Of a stretch of DNA of 64,000 nt, positions 1-12,180 are shown one piece after another. A program made the translations under genes and the position numbers. Below the pieces are notes generated by a model that was not told the DNA's origin, made no database searches, and saw only the letters and a program-made list of their open reading frames with translations. This stretch comes from Rotaria macrura (Eukaryota; Rotifera; Eurotatoria; Philodinida; Philodinidae): assembly GCA_900239685.1 (NCBI GenBank), contig OENT01000015.1:340337-404336 (forward strand), read 5' to 3'. The first letter of the stretch is position 1, and every line of letters starts with the position of its first letter.

Positions 1-243
1 CAAACTATTTTTACTACTATAGAATATCTTTGCTTCTTGATGACAAACTACTAATATATGTAAATAAAAGATGATCATACTTAATCTAAAACAAATAAAC
101 GTAAACATTCGTATAATATATAAATTATTTTTAAATTTGAATAGGTCATTTTCATGCTTCTTGAATTGATCTCTTTATTAAAATAATACAGCAAAAAGAA
201 TGTTGATAAATATACATGAGAGATGATTTCCATTGAAATTTTT

Positions 244-1604
244 CTAGCGATATCCACTACCATGGATGTATTGATTAGGATTAAGGTAAGATGTTGTTTG
301 CGACATTTGAATTAGTTCATGAAATTTTTCAGCTTTTATTTTTAATTCATGTGCTCGTTTACGATCTTCGATGAAACGACGCTCAAATTCTGCTACTTCT
401 TCTTCAGTTTTTTCACCACAGAAAAAGTCTTCAGCTGTTTGCTAAAAACACAAAGAAATTAATCCTAGACTCTCTCTCTTTATTTCTCACATCCATAATG
501 ATCAATTTAAAAGAAATAAAATTATTTCTTTTAGTCTTCAAGATTTTTCTTTACCCTGCTACCCTTAAAAGGTATAAATTTCAAATATGCGTCTTCTCGC
601 ATCCCCTACTTCCTGAAGCGTTCTTTCAAGCAAATACAATTTATATTAACCCTAAACAATGAAGGCCCAAAGATGTGAGAAAACGAGATCGATTATAAGA
701 AATAAATCGAACGAAGTCGTCAATTTGAATACTTTCTTTTTATCATATCTATTAAAAAGTTTATTTTCTATGAAATATCTTTGTAATGACTACAAAAAAA
801 TCGATCATATGAAATCTTTTTTTTAAATCTTTTCCCTTATTTATGACTGAACTATGAACTATGAAACTAAAAGAATAAATTTTGTAGATACAGTGATTTG
901 TTTCAAAAAAAGATTTGAGACAAACAACATTCTAATTTTATTTATCTAATTCAAAAGCAACGGTCAGTTAGTTTTTCAGTGGTTCAGAGTTTGAGAATAA
1001 GCATGGAAATTTTGAGATTAAAATGAGAATATTGTTTTTCTCTTATCCGTTAAACGTTAAATACGAATTGTTAAATATTATAATGAAATGACTTTCTCTA
1101 CCTCTGTAGATCGTTCAAGTTCTGATGCTGCTGTCTGCAGAAGTACCCAAATCATCTCAGGATTGGTGTCACCAAGTTTTTCTTCTACATCGTAAAAGAA
1201 AAGAAGTAAATTAATTTATTATGTGACTTGATAATTTTACCGTATTGTTGTTGAGTAAATTTGTATTCATCTCGAGCTACATTAAGTGTGTCATAGATTT
1301 CGGCAAGTTTTCGTTTTTCATGTACAAGTATGGGCTCTTTATCAAGATTTTGTAAAGCTAAACGTTTTACATTGGTTTTTAAACTTTCCTTTTTGATTTC
1401 CATTTGTTGGACCTGAAAAGTTTCAAAAGTAAAAAAAATTTAATTTTCAAATAAAAGTCTTACTTCACTAAGGTTTCCTATCAATTTTGTTAATTCATCT
1501 TCATTATTCATTAATTTTGTTAAATCATCAGTATTCTTTTGACTAATAATACTTCGTACTTCGTTTAATACACTATCAGTGTTTGAATGATAACCGTTTA
1601 TCAT
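244..1604 (-). CDS. VPS37: VPS37, ESCRT-I subunit (Mod(r) domain)
   Basis: Four exons on the minus strand: 1464-1604, 1241-1412, 1102-1184, 244-441; all junctions are GT-AG and stay in phase, giving 197 aa. The start is the ATG at 1602-1604 and the stop TAG at 244-246. Seen: a charged, largely helical protein with the run EKRKLAEIYDTL, then MIWVLLQTAASELE, then TAEDFFCGEKTEEEVAEFE. The spacing and the 'LLQ...E.S(E)...A..F..G' pattern match the Mod(r) core of VPS37B/C. Known family role: ESCRT-I subunit with TSG101, VPS28 and MVB12/UBAP1, sorting ubiquitinated cargo into multivesicular bodies on endosomes. The length is short, like VPS37B/C without their proline-rich tails; it ends soon after the domain with NPNQYIHGSGYR. 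Which vertebrate paralogue is closest cannot be decided by eye. Confidence in the family is high. Confidence 0.85.
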
Positions 1605-4600
1605 TTTATGTGAAGCGAAAATAAAATTAAGAGTATGATTTTATTTACTTGTTTCGTTCTTTCTCTTTGTTTGAACAAATAAAATAGGTCATGATTCATT
1701 TTCTACCTTTTTTTATCATTGCTTTTTCAATCACCAATCAAAACAAAGCAAGAATTTTTATCTTCGCACGCATATAATTTTACTTTTTTTCGAAAATAAA
1801 AAGAAACCTTACTCATCATCTTTTATTTTAATATAATTTAAATCTGAAAATATGATTAATTGTAGATGAACTTGAAAAAAAGCATGATTTTCAGTTTGAA
1901 AATATTAGTCATATCTCATCGTATTAAGATGTAAACTTCGTGAGGAGAAAACAGTACCGATCATGATCTGTTTCTTAATTTGCGTATTATGGTCTGATTT
2001 ATAGGCCTAACCAGTCTACAAATATATTTTACGTTAGCTAACTACAACTACTGGATATGGTTACTTAACAATCCTCTAATTTAGTTTGAGATAGATACTG
2101 TATTTTTATAAGAATAAAACTAAAAAGAGCAAAATCATCTAAATTGTCTTCTTGTATGTCAGTGTAGTCAAGGCTTGATAGATGTTGAGTTTTTATGATT
2201 TTTCCGCAGAAAAAATAGTGCCGCTCTGCTTACAGTGGCTCTTATGTTTTTGTTTCAACGATATTAAAACACTTCTTCATTTATGCATGTTTTACATGAC
2301 ACGTCTACCATAAGATAAACAAAACTAAATCAATAAGGTCTCTATTGTTGGTAACATCTTGGAAGATGAGAAAGAGGTCATCACCCCTTGGTATACGCCT
2401 CACATTGTTTCTCATCTATGACAAGGAAGAAAAGATAAAAATTGATCTGCAGTTTAATAATTTATGATAGAATTGTACAAATAAAGAAGCTAGTGGAAAT
2501 AGAGTATCGTTGAACGAATGAACTTTATCGAAACGATGACGTCATTATCATACGTAATAACTAGATTAGTTTCACACTCATGCTCAACTTGCAAATGTCA
2601 ACCATTTCTTTTCATGTACGAATCTTCATCTTGCTAAACGCTACGCACTACAAGAACAACGATAGGAGAGTTCATTTGATTGACGTCTGTATCCCACAGT
2701 CTTGATCCTTGAGTTACTAATGATAGATGAGCTTCGTCTGTAGCTATTACCATGATCGCTTTGATGTTGTTGGACATAGATAAAGTTTATCTAACAGAGT
2801 TCGTTGTCTACATAAGAAAATAAATTCATTGAGATTAAAGTTTTTTACACCAATTTCTTTCAATACTGATAATTAGAATGGACACTTGCTTTTGTTTTTC
2901 ACCGTATATAATCTCAGAACACTAACTAATCGAAATAAACTAACGAAGAGAAGTAAAAATCTCTCTACCTAAACTGCACAGTTCACTTGTTTATTTTCAA
3001 CTTTCGAAATAGCATACTGGCAATTACCTTACTAGTCATATTTTTTATTCTTGATGTCATTGTAAAATGTAGCGCTTTTTTAAAATTTATGTACATCTTC
3101 AACGTCAAGAACAATTAATTCTTGATTCTCGTTCTGCAAGATACACCTGACTCATGTTACACAGAATGAACTCAATAAAATCAAAGAGAATCCTAGTTGT
3201 TGAACGCTTTGAAGGATCGCTAAATAATCATATTTTAAAGTTTCCATAAGATTCTTTCTTTCATTCTTCTTCATGCAAGAAGACCGGATATATATTGCAT
3301 TACAGAGGCACGACATTCCTCAGAAATCGTATCCATATTTCAGAAAGAATACATAATAAAACAATCACTGTTCTAGAACGTGCATTTATTATTCATTCTA
3401 TATTTGCCAAGTTCCAAGCTTACGAATTTCATCATCGTTTTGCACTATTATAGTTCATTCATTTTTACAGTTTCTATCTCAGTCGATTACGTTGTTCACT
3501 GCTATTGCTGAGCTGCGTTTTCGAAACGTCTTAGAGACATTGTTGATGTTTTGGTCGTATTGAACGATTTTTCACGCTATAGTTCAACGTCTGTTGGCAC
3601 ATCTTCAATCGATCTTGCAAATTGCACATATGTCAACATACTCTTTTCTTTGCTTTGACTTAATCAAATGGAGCATCAATTGCTCGTCAAGTCATGCTTT
3701 TTCCAGCTACTTTAATGAGAAAGGAGTATCCCGTTGGGCATCCAACGTCTTTTCTATACTATTTTTATGAAACATTGATTCTCATTTATAGTTAATGAAG
3801 AACGTAGTTCAATTACAAATGTATGTCATGAAAAACACTTGTTTTCATTTATTGATCGATTGATTGAGTCGTCGTGTGTTAAAAGTATATTGGTCTGATC
3901 GGCTCGAGTGAAAAATGTAACGAAAAGTATCGACTTATTTCTGTTTGATTATTCATTGTATTCTATGTCGTTGTCCTCTTTTATATCCGTTATATCTCTC
4001 GTTCCACGATCAATATTACGTGTTTTCATGTCAATTGCTTTCTCTCCTATTTAATCGTGCGTTCTTCTAGTAAAAAAGCGAGAACTCGTGGCTCGCAGAA
4101 GTCAAATTAAAAAGAATCTTCTAAAATAGGCAGCACTTCCATCAAGTTCTCTGCAGAGCGATCTTTCCTTACTTCGAACGACAATGGCAAAAATATACAC
4201 TTCTGATGTTATGATGATATCAAAAATGGTCTCTCAGAATTACGAGAGGCCAAGTGATCGTACACTTGAATTAGTTGGAGTTTCTATAGTGTATTAGCAC
4301 TATAGATTCAACGGCTGTTTTTTCTTAACACAAAACTAGAGTGGTGCTCATTTTTCCAATAAATTCTGGTTGAACAGTTAACTTGACTGGTTGATTTTGC
4401 AATGGATGAACTATTTTGAAATACCGTCGAGCGGAAACTATCTTATGGTATGAAGTATTAACAGAAGAAATTGTATCTCATATTTCAACACGTGTCTTTT
4501 TTCAGTTTTTCAAAAGTCTTCTTGATCAACAATTGAAAAATTCGAACATATGTCTGGGTAGTATCAGGATACTCCTTTGATGTTAATAATCTGGTTGATA

Positions 4601-5510
4601 TTGAATCTAGGTATCACTCATAAATCACCAGAACAAAAGAATAAACAGTTGTTGCAAGGTTATCCTCACTGTGATTTCGAAGGAATTTAATGATTGTTCG
4701 TCTGCAGAGAATTAAACAATCTCGTTTAACAATTAAGACAGTCAAGTAATTATATTCAAGTTTTCATCATAAAATAAACGAAGGTTTTTCTCTCTAAACG
4801 TAGCGAAATTTAAGATGTAGTATCGGATACTTCATGAAAGTATAAATAGTCGTGAATTTCAAGTACCAAAAATTACAATGAAATTTCTTTCAAATCAGTT
4901 GAACACACATCAAAAGATTCTTGAGCTTCAACCATTAAAGTATTTAAAACTATAGAGAAATATTTAAAAGTACGTCGGACTGAGCGAAAGTACGCCAACT
5001 TGACTTACAGTAGGATGTAAATTACTTCTTTCTAGTATATGAAAGACGAAATAAAATAACGATCACATGATTGACGTTAATCAGACATTTTCTTTTAATC
5101 TATTCGAAATCATTGAGAACGTCAGAATATTTTCTGTAAAGAAAGACATGAAGTATTCATATACTCTACAACCTCTGCTGTTCTAAAAGAAAATATTCGA
5201 TAATGTACTTTTACCATTAATATTTGTTTTCGATTCTAAATTTATTTGTACATTAACAGTAAAAATTATGTGGCAGTTTTAATTCTATTTTTGCAGTATG
5301 TCTTCAAAAATCAGTTTGCAATAGTTAGTGATTTGAACATTTCTTTTGTGTTACATCGATCTTTTTACACTCTGTGCACTCTATGTTTGTTATGTGAAAC
5401 TTGAAAATAAACTAGACTGAAGTTTACGAAGTTAAAGAATGTTATTTTTTAAGTATGGCATGCGCGCACAGTTTTCAAGCTTTTACGTCATTTCTATCCC
5501 ACGCCAAACG
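1605..5510. other. Gene-poor stretch
   Basis: About 3.9 kb between the VPS37 start and the LEG1-like fossil. No open frame of useful length, no recognisable protein fragment and no tRNA or rRNA was seen on either strand. The first few hundred bases should hold the VPS37 promoter, but no confident core element was found. Confidence 0.5.
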
Positions 5511-5518
5511 TATAAATA
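5511..5518 (+). promoter_or_regulatory. TATA box of the LEG1-like gene
   Basis: TATAAATA lies 62 bases upstream of the ATG at 5580, a usual distance for a short 5' leader. It suggests that the now-broken gene once had, or still has, its own promoter. Confidence 0.45.
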
Positions 5519-5579
5519 ACATTCGTTACGACTACAAGTACTACTTCACAATAAAATTGAGTGTGATACCGTCTGTTGA

Positions 5580-7144
5580 ATGGATACAATTATATTCTCA
5601 TCTATAGTTCTTTTGTTTTTCATGATCGATATTAATGCTAATGAGGTAACTGATAAAGACATATATTATCCTCCATATTGGGATAGGTTTCATACCTAAA
5701 AAACGTCTCTGGTAGTCATCCATTTTCGTAAATTACTATTTCCTTTCTCATCCATGTGCAATATAAAGATGATAATTTTCTAAAAAAGAGCTTAACAGTT
5801 AAAATACGTCGCTGTAATTTCTTTTTTCATTATAAAGTTACATTCCATTAGATACCTTTATCTGTTATTGAATTAAGTGGACAGACGTTTCATATACAAC
5901 AAACAGAAAATCTCGTTCATAGAAAAATTCTTGGGTTTTGAGTGAATTCAATTTTAAGTATGAGAATACGGTGAAATTATAAAAAAGATGAAGTTTAATA
6001 CAAACAGTGCTGAAAACTCAACGAAAATTCATATGAAAGAAAACGAAATCGTTCGTCTTTAAGCATTCATACGTTTAAGAATGGTTGATCCTCGCATAGC
6101 TTATCGATTTTTGTTCAATTATGATGCTTCTTCAATTATCTAGATGTTCTTCATGAAGAAATTAATATAATTCCTTCATATTTATCCGATTTTCCATTAA
6201 CAAATGGTTCATCATCTCAATATCGATCGATCGATCCATGGTACTATCCTCATCGAATTGGTTTATAAAAAATTCTTATTAACATATTAACACCATTTAT
6301 GCCGTTTTCTCGTTCGTCTTCAAATGCGTCAAATATTCTTTTCGACTTGGCATCTCAATTCGGTTGACAGTTTCGTTCAAATCGTCTATTTACGAATGGT
6401 GCAATGACTATACCGATGAATAGTTGGTGAGTATCAGCCAATTACTATCTATCAGTAATACTGTTTCTGGTTGCCATGAATATCGGCCTTATAGCTCGAG
6501 AACCGTTTCAAATAGTTCAAAGAGAAAATTATTGTTCGAACTTTTCTGAATGTCTCGATCAAATTCCAAATACAGCGGCAGACTGGCAGCGATTCTTTAT
6601 TAATCTTCAACAATCATCGTCATGCATAGGAAACAAAAGAATTACTAAACGTATCATCGATAAATGTTATTTAGTATTCATGTGGTCTGCATATAAAAGT
6701 TCGATATACAATGGTTTACCATTAGTTAAATCAAAATTGAATTATCTTCCATCAAATGCTGAAAAATTATTTGGTTTTGCTTGGGCAAAATTGATTAATT
6801 TAATTTCGATGATACGAAAAAATACCAATCTATATGAAAAAATTAAAAATCAACGAAAACTTTTACCATATCGTATGTTAAGAGATTCAGATAGGACATC
6901 GAATGGAGATGATTTACCGGATTCCGTTAAAAGATCATTAAAAATCCTTTTTTCATTTCGTTTCGATCGATTATCATTTATTGAAAAAGTCTAGGGAAGA
7001 CTCACATGCAACTTTGAAGCAAGAACTTATGCCCAAGATAAATTAGATATAATGGCAATATCAAAATTGACTTTTTTGCATTATTTAGCCAAAGCAGTAG
7101 TTAACGCATTTTTGCACAAGTGTGACGATCGATCCAATCTTTGA
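5580..7144 (+). pseudogene. LEG1-like secreted protein, pseudogene
   Basis: First piece 5580-5699: ATG plus a hydrophobic signal peptide (IIFSSIVLLFFMIDINA) then a PPYW motif, closed by TAA at 5697-5699; a donor (G|GTTTCA) lies at about 5678. Main piece about 6144-7144, one continuous frame. It reads IDPWYYPHRIGL, QF(G), NSW, ANYYLS, then YCSNFSECLDQIPNTAADWQ, which lines up with human LEG1 (C6orf58: INPWVYLERMG, QYGWQYR, SWWADLNYFLS, CYDVSSC). Four in-frame stops interrupt it: TAA 6266-6268, TGA 6365-6367, TGA 6428-6430, TAG 6992-6994. The first sits where a Tyr is expected; the next two, and possibly the fourth, where Trp is expected. There is no frameshift. The LEG1 family is secreted; zebrafish Leg1 acts in liver growth. 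Recent pseudogene is the simplest reading. Confidence 0.7.
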
Positions 7145-9234
7145 AATACAATTGTCTAATAATTACAATACAACGTATTGAATTCGTATTTTACTATGGT
7201 CATAATATTTATGGCTGTTTTTGTAATGCATTTTCTGTTTGAAGTGAGTCATCCTATTTTGTTTAAAGATCCTTTAACTTGCTTGGATTCGCATTGAAAT
7301 TTTGTTTTTGATAATTTTTAGCATTGTATTGTCTGCTAAATCATTTAGAAATATGTGCAATAACAATAAAAATAAAAATTCATGTTAGTACTAATAACAA
7401 AAAATTGCAACAATATATTTTAAACACAAGATACAACTCTCTCACATTCATTTGATATTACATCTCATCAGTATGCTCAATCGTTCTCATAATAAAATTT
7501 CCTTGGATGAAATCAAATTTAAACGAATGTTAGTTGTGTAAATTTTGAAAACAGTAATAGAAAATTAATCTGATACGTCAAGTAGAAGTTTTTGATAATA
7601 AAACAGTTGAAATTGCTGAAATGATAGAGCTTGCAAAGCTATAGATCGATGGTTAAAATAAAATTTATCTATACATTAATCTATACAAGAATATAGAAAT
7701 ATCGATTTAGTTTAGACTGTGTAAAAAGTTAAATTCTCGATCTCAAGAAAAAGATACGAGGATAACTTTTTGTTATTTGTTGGAATAAATAAATTCATTT
7801 AGATCCATCAAATACTAACTAGAAATTGCAATCGTGAATATTCAGATATCCACTTTAGTCTGACTAGTATGATTAAATTCATTTTATGGAATGCACTCAA
7901 TACCTATTTTCATTGCTCTAATGAATGTTTACGTTACAATAATATAAAACTGATAAGTTAACAGAATCGCAGTCCTACTCTAATGAATAAAAGTTGAAAT
8001 AATATATAACAACATGAAATCGCTGCAATTCTGATAACTTTATTTACAAATTTCGTTTTATGCTCTTCCTAATCATATTCCTTTGCATATTATTCAACGT
8101 ATTAGAAACAACCATATCAAAAGAAAAAAGTTATAATACAAAAATACAGATTTCAAATCTATATGGCTAAAATTAGATGTGCTGAAATTTCAATAAGATT
8201 TTTCTCAAATGAATATAAAATAAAAACTATTTTATTGTCGACTACTAAAGTGATATTAATGGAATGGTTCTCGGTGAATGCAAGTTGATAAAAACTTTGA
8301 CCGATTTCAATGGTTACAATAGAAATTCAAGTTCAACAGAACAAAAAAAACATTTTCGATTATAATTGAATAGTTGTGCAACGAAACTTAGTCATTGTAA
8401 GTTTAGTGTTTGTTTTAGCCATTTTTAATGGTTAAGAGCTCCTAGACCACTTATCATTTTGATGTTGTTGTGAACTAATCTAATTCTAATCTAAAGCTCA
8501 TGCTCTGATAAAAAGAAGAATTTGAAGTTTTGAAGAACATTAACTTCATAAATGCTCAAAAAAATTATAGATTACGCCGATAAGGTATGTCGAACATAAT
8601 CAGATCAGTTTAATAACTATGGCTATAGGAACTTTCTTGTTTGTCATCTGAAAAACTGTCATCGATCCAAGAAACAGATTACAGATGAATGAATAACAAG
8701 TAAAACGGGATTATCGATTTCAATAAAGTGAGACAACAGTACAATCAGTTATTTACTTGTTTGAATTTTATCGAATTGACACATATGGTTTCAGTTAGCT
8801 TGTGACAGATAGCTAAATATGAGATTGTCAATAAAACGTTGTGTATAAATGTCAAACAGTATCTGAAACATGGAATTTTATTTTCTGAATGAAGTTTTAT
8901 AGAACATATCTGACAATATTCACTTGTGAAATCCACATATTCTAGTTAGACTAGGTTACGTCCAAATTTAAACATTAAGAAAATTATTGTTTGCTCAAAC
9001 TTCAAATTTAGATCATAATAACTATTTGTCAAACAATGATTTAAATGAATACGTGCTCCGAATAGATTTTTGGTAAAACCGAAGAGAAAAATTCTTCATA
9101 GTAAATGATATTGAAAGAGGAGTTTATTGGTTGCTTGGATAGGACAAAGAAAAAAGATTTTCAATTATTGAACAAGTATTTGTCGATGAAATAAATCGAC
9201 AAGTAAAACATAAAAAGTAACAATATCTTAGTCT
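7145..9234. other. AT-rich intergenic stretch
   Basis: About 2.1 kb between the end of the LEG1-like fossil and the 3' end of DNAJB13. A minus-strand AATAAA (plus-strand TTTATT at 9123-9128) lies about 110 bases past the DNAJB13 stop and may be its poly(A) signal. Nothing else was recognised. Confidence 0.4.
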
Positions 9235-10606
9235 TTAGTCGTCATGTGACATGCGCTTTTTTCTATGGTGACTATGTTGATGATGTTTTTTATTATTTGG
9301 ATCGTCAATTAATGCTTCTTTGATGAATAATTTTTGATCAGAATTTAATCCATAGGGATATTGTACATCGAATTCAATAATTAGATCTCCATGTTTATTT
9401 GGATCGATGAAGAATGGCATACCATGATCTGGGATACGTTTTTTATAGCCCGGTCTAAGAGAAGAAAGAGAAACACAAGCTAATACCTTGTCTAAACAAA
9501 AGCAGAGCATTTCATTTCCTTACCGAACAATTTCAGTAATTGGTACATCAAGTAATCGTCCATCAAGGTGTTCGATATGTAATGTTATACCGATTAATGC
9601 ATGTCCGAGACTTATTTTCGCTGTATATATAAGATCTGTGTTTATACGTCGAAAAAAAGGATGTGGTTTATCTTTGATAGTAAAAATAAGATCTGATGGA
9701 ATATTATTTGGACCTTGATCTCCTTCACCTTCAAATTTTATTTGTGTCTCAGGTAACAAACCACGTTTAACCGTAATAGAAAGAATTTTCTCGCGAATAC
9801 ACGATGTTAAGCCATCATCATTTAATACCTTAAAGAAGTGAAATGTATTAAGGTCTTAAGTAAATAGGTGAGCAAGGATGTCTTTCTTTACTCGTCGACT
9901 TATTTTAATTTTTTTTATTGCACCATGATAGCAATCTTCAAGTGAAAGTAAAAGATCACGGGTTATTGGCGTATCTGTTTTTATGCGACCACGGCCTTCT
10001 ATTCCTCCAAAACTTAAAGCTTTATCTAGATCTGCATTCGTATAAAATTCTAAATCAAATCAAATCAAATTTATTTTTCCATATTATTACTTTCTCGTTA
10101 CTTTTCTACCTGTGAATGGATTATCACCTCCGAAAAAATCTCGGAATACTCTTTCAGCATCACCATCAAACACATATCCCTTGCTCCATTCATTTTCTCG
10201 TCCTTAAAATATTATCTAAAACGTATTTTGTTCGATGAATCAAAGTAAAAGTTTACCCATAGGTGGTACGCCATATATCAAGCCTTCATGTCCGAATTGA
10301 TCATAAATAGCTCGTCGTTTTGCTTAACGTAAAAAGAATCTCAATACTTTATGTAGGCAAGTGAATACATACGATCACTTAATACATCATATGCTTCAGC
10401 AAGATCATTAAATTTATAAACTGCACTCGGATCATCCGTATTTTTCAATGGATGACATTTGAGTGCTAACCGACGGTAGCTATACACATATACATAGACA
10501 AGAACGATTTACACGAAAATCAACGATTCGATTCTTACGTTGATTTAATTTCACTATCCTTGGCAACTTGAGCTACTTGAAGAATGCGATAATAATCCTT
10601 TCCCAT
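9235..10606 (-). CDS. DNAJB13: DNAJB13, axonemal/sperm-flagellum Hsp40 homologue
   Basis: Seven exons, minus strand: 10539-10606, 10373-10479, 10257-10322, 10110-10202, 9892-10049, 9524-9828, 9235-9454; 338 aa, phases consistent throughout. J domain at about residues 1-72 starting MGKDYYRIL; the usual HPD motif is HPL at residues 32-34. The following part has the DNAJB1-type two beta-barrel substrate domains ([58 protein letters not shown]). Human DNAJB13 also carries HPL, which separates it from DNAJB1/4/5, so this is the orthologue rather than a broken DNAJB. Known role: radial-spoke protein of motile cilia and sperm flagella; without HPD it should not stimulate Hsp70 ATPase. Odd: a His/Lys-rich tail ends the protein ([16 protein letters not shown]), longer than I recall in vertebrates. 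Confidence 0.92.
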
Positions 10607-12180
10607 TCGTTGTTTTTTTTCTTCCTATTGAGTAAAATGATTGACTTGAATACGTCCGTAGTATGATGAAAATTAGAAGAAAATTTTTTCTTACCGTAAA
10701 TACTTACAATAGCATAGCAACGACTATTCTGGCATATATACAGAAATAGTACACGACATCCATATTGGCTTTATTGCGGCTGAACTCGACTAAAAATTTA
10801 ATTTGTATAAAGACCAAACTTAAGAATTGAAACGACAATATGAAGTCCTTTTCCCAGAAACAAGAATTTAATCGATGTTGAAAATATTTTCATGTGAGAA
10901 ATTTTGATTCAAGAATTAAGTTTGAAAAAAACATGACTCGTCTGATTTATGTAGCTTTCTTATATCGATACTCCTACTGATATATAATCATATCGATGAG
11001 TAATAAAGAAAAAAACTAATCGAAAATAAAGACTATTCAAGGGTAAATTCATTGATGACAAATATAGTATTCTATTAAGTTATATAAAATTATTATTGAT
11101 GAGTATCAATTGATAATAAAAGAATTGTCCGATTTCACACTTGATAAGAGAAAAATGATTAAGATGTGATTGTTTACTTTTAAATTCTTTACTTATTTCT
11201 TTTTCTTTTTCTCTTTGTTTCATTTGTAAAGGCCACAAGGAATTTTTGTCTGTTAGAATAATAAATACAACCCTGTAGACAGCAAAGAAGTCTCATTCGA
11301 TGTCGATTGACTAATAATAAGTATTTAAAAACTCCTGCTAGTCATATGTTTCGCACGCTTAAATCGAATTCGAATTAGGCTCATAATTAAGTTTTCAATT
11401 TTTACAGAACATCTCAATCAATATTGTAAGTGAACGAAAAAAAAACCAGTCTTGTTCTCACGAGAGAGAGAGAGAGAATGAGAGACAAACGAAATTGCTT
11501 TTACATTGATTATTCTAGAACATAACATTTATTTTTAAGGCATAAATTCATCATCCATTATCTATCACAAGCCCGATTATTAATCATATTAGCAAAAACT
11601 CATAATCGGAAATCACGTTCTCCCTAGAAAGAAAGAATCATTTTTCTTCAGCAAGAGACCGAAAAAGTATAATTTATATACTGTGAATGTTCGCTTCGAT
11701 TTGACAAAACATGTAGTGACATCTAATTTTTCGTAAAAACTGATATAGTGTACAAAACACAATACAATCAATAGATTATAGCCATTTACAAAATAAAAAA
11801 TAACAATCATATATTCATGAATTTGACATATGATATCATCTGGTCAATCCAAAATAGAGACTATTCACATAGTTAATGGCTCTTAACAACGGCTGCTGAT
11901 TCGTTCGTTTTCTTTTTTTCTCTTGTTTCCCTTCAACAGAACTACAGAAATCGATTAGAAATAATTTGATTGTGTGAAAATAAATGTTTCTTTTTCGTTT
12001 CGTTTAGGTAGATAGTGTTAATTTTTGTCATTTTATTGCATATTTTCCACTCGTCAATTATTTCTTTTAGTCTTTCTCGTTTTTTCTCTTCTTTTGTCGA
12101 TGAATTTCCTTATCCAACGATTAATTGTTAAATAATAAAAATCAAATATCGAGAAACTTCTTTCTTCTCAATAAAAACCA
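10607..12180. other. Divergent promoter region, DNAJB13 / CDC14
   Basis: About 1.6 kb between two divergently transcribed genes, so both promoters must lie here. A short GA dinucleotide run sits at 11462-11478. No other element or coding piece was recognised. Confidence 0.45.
11462..11478. repeat. (GA)n microsatellite
   Basis: About eight GA units in the shared upstream region of DNAJB13 and CDC14. Confidence 0.8.

Noticed and set aside
6365..6430. TGA read as Trp (altered genetic code)
   Set aside because: Other genes in the window end at TGA (MED1, WDFY) where the family also ends, and use TGG for conserved Trp; a TAG and a TAA also interrupt this frame.
6476..6994. 172-codon open frame as an independent gene
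   Set aside because: It is the downstream part of the LEG1-like frame; similarity continues upstream of its ATG through in-frame stops and downstream past its TAG.
9488..9718. Plus-strand open frame opposite DNAJB13
   Set aside because: Shadow of the conserved minus-strand DNAJB13 exon; no similarity of its own.
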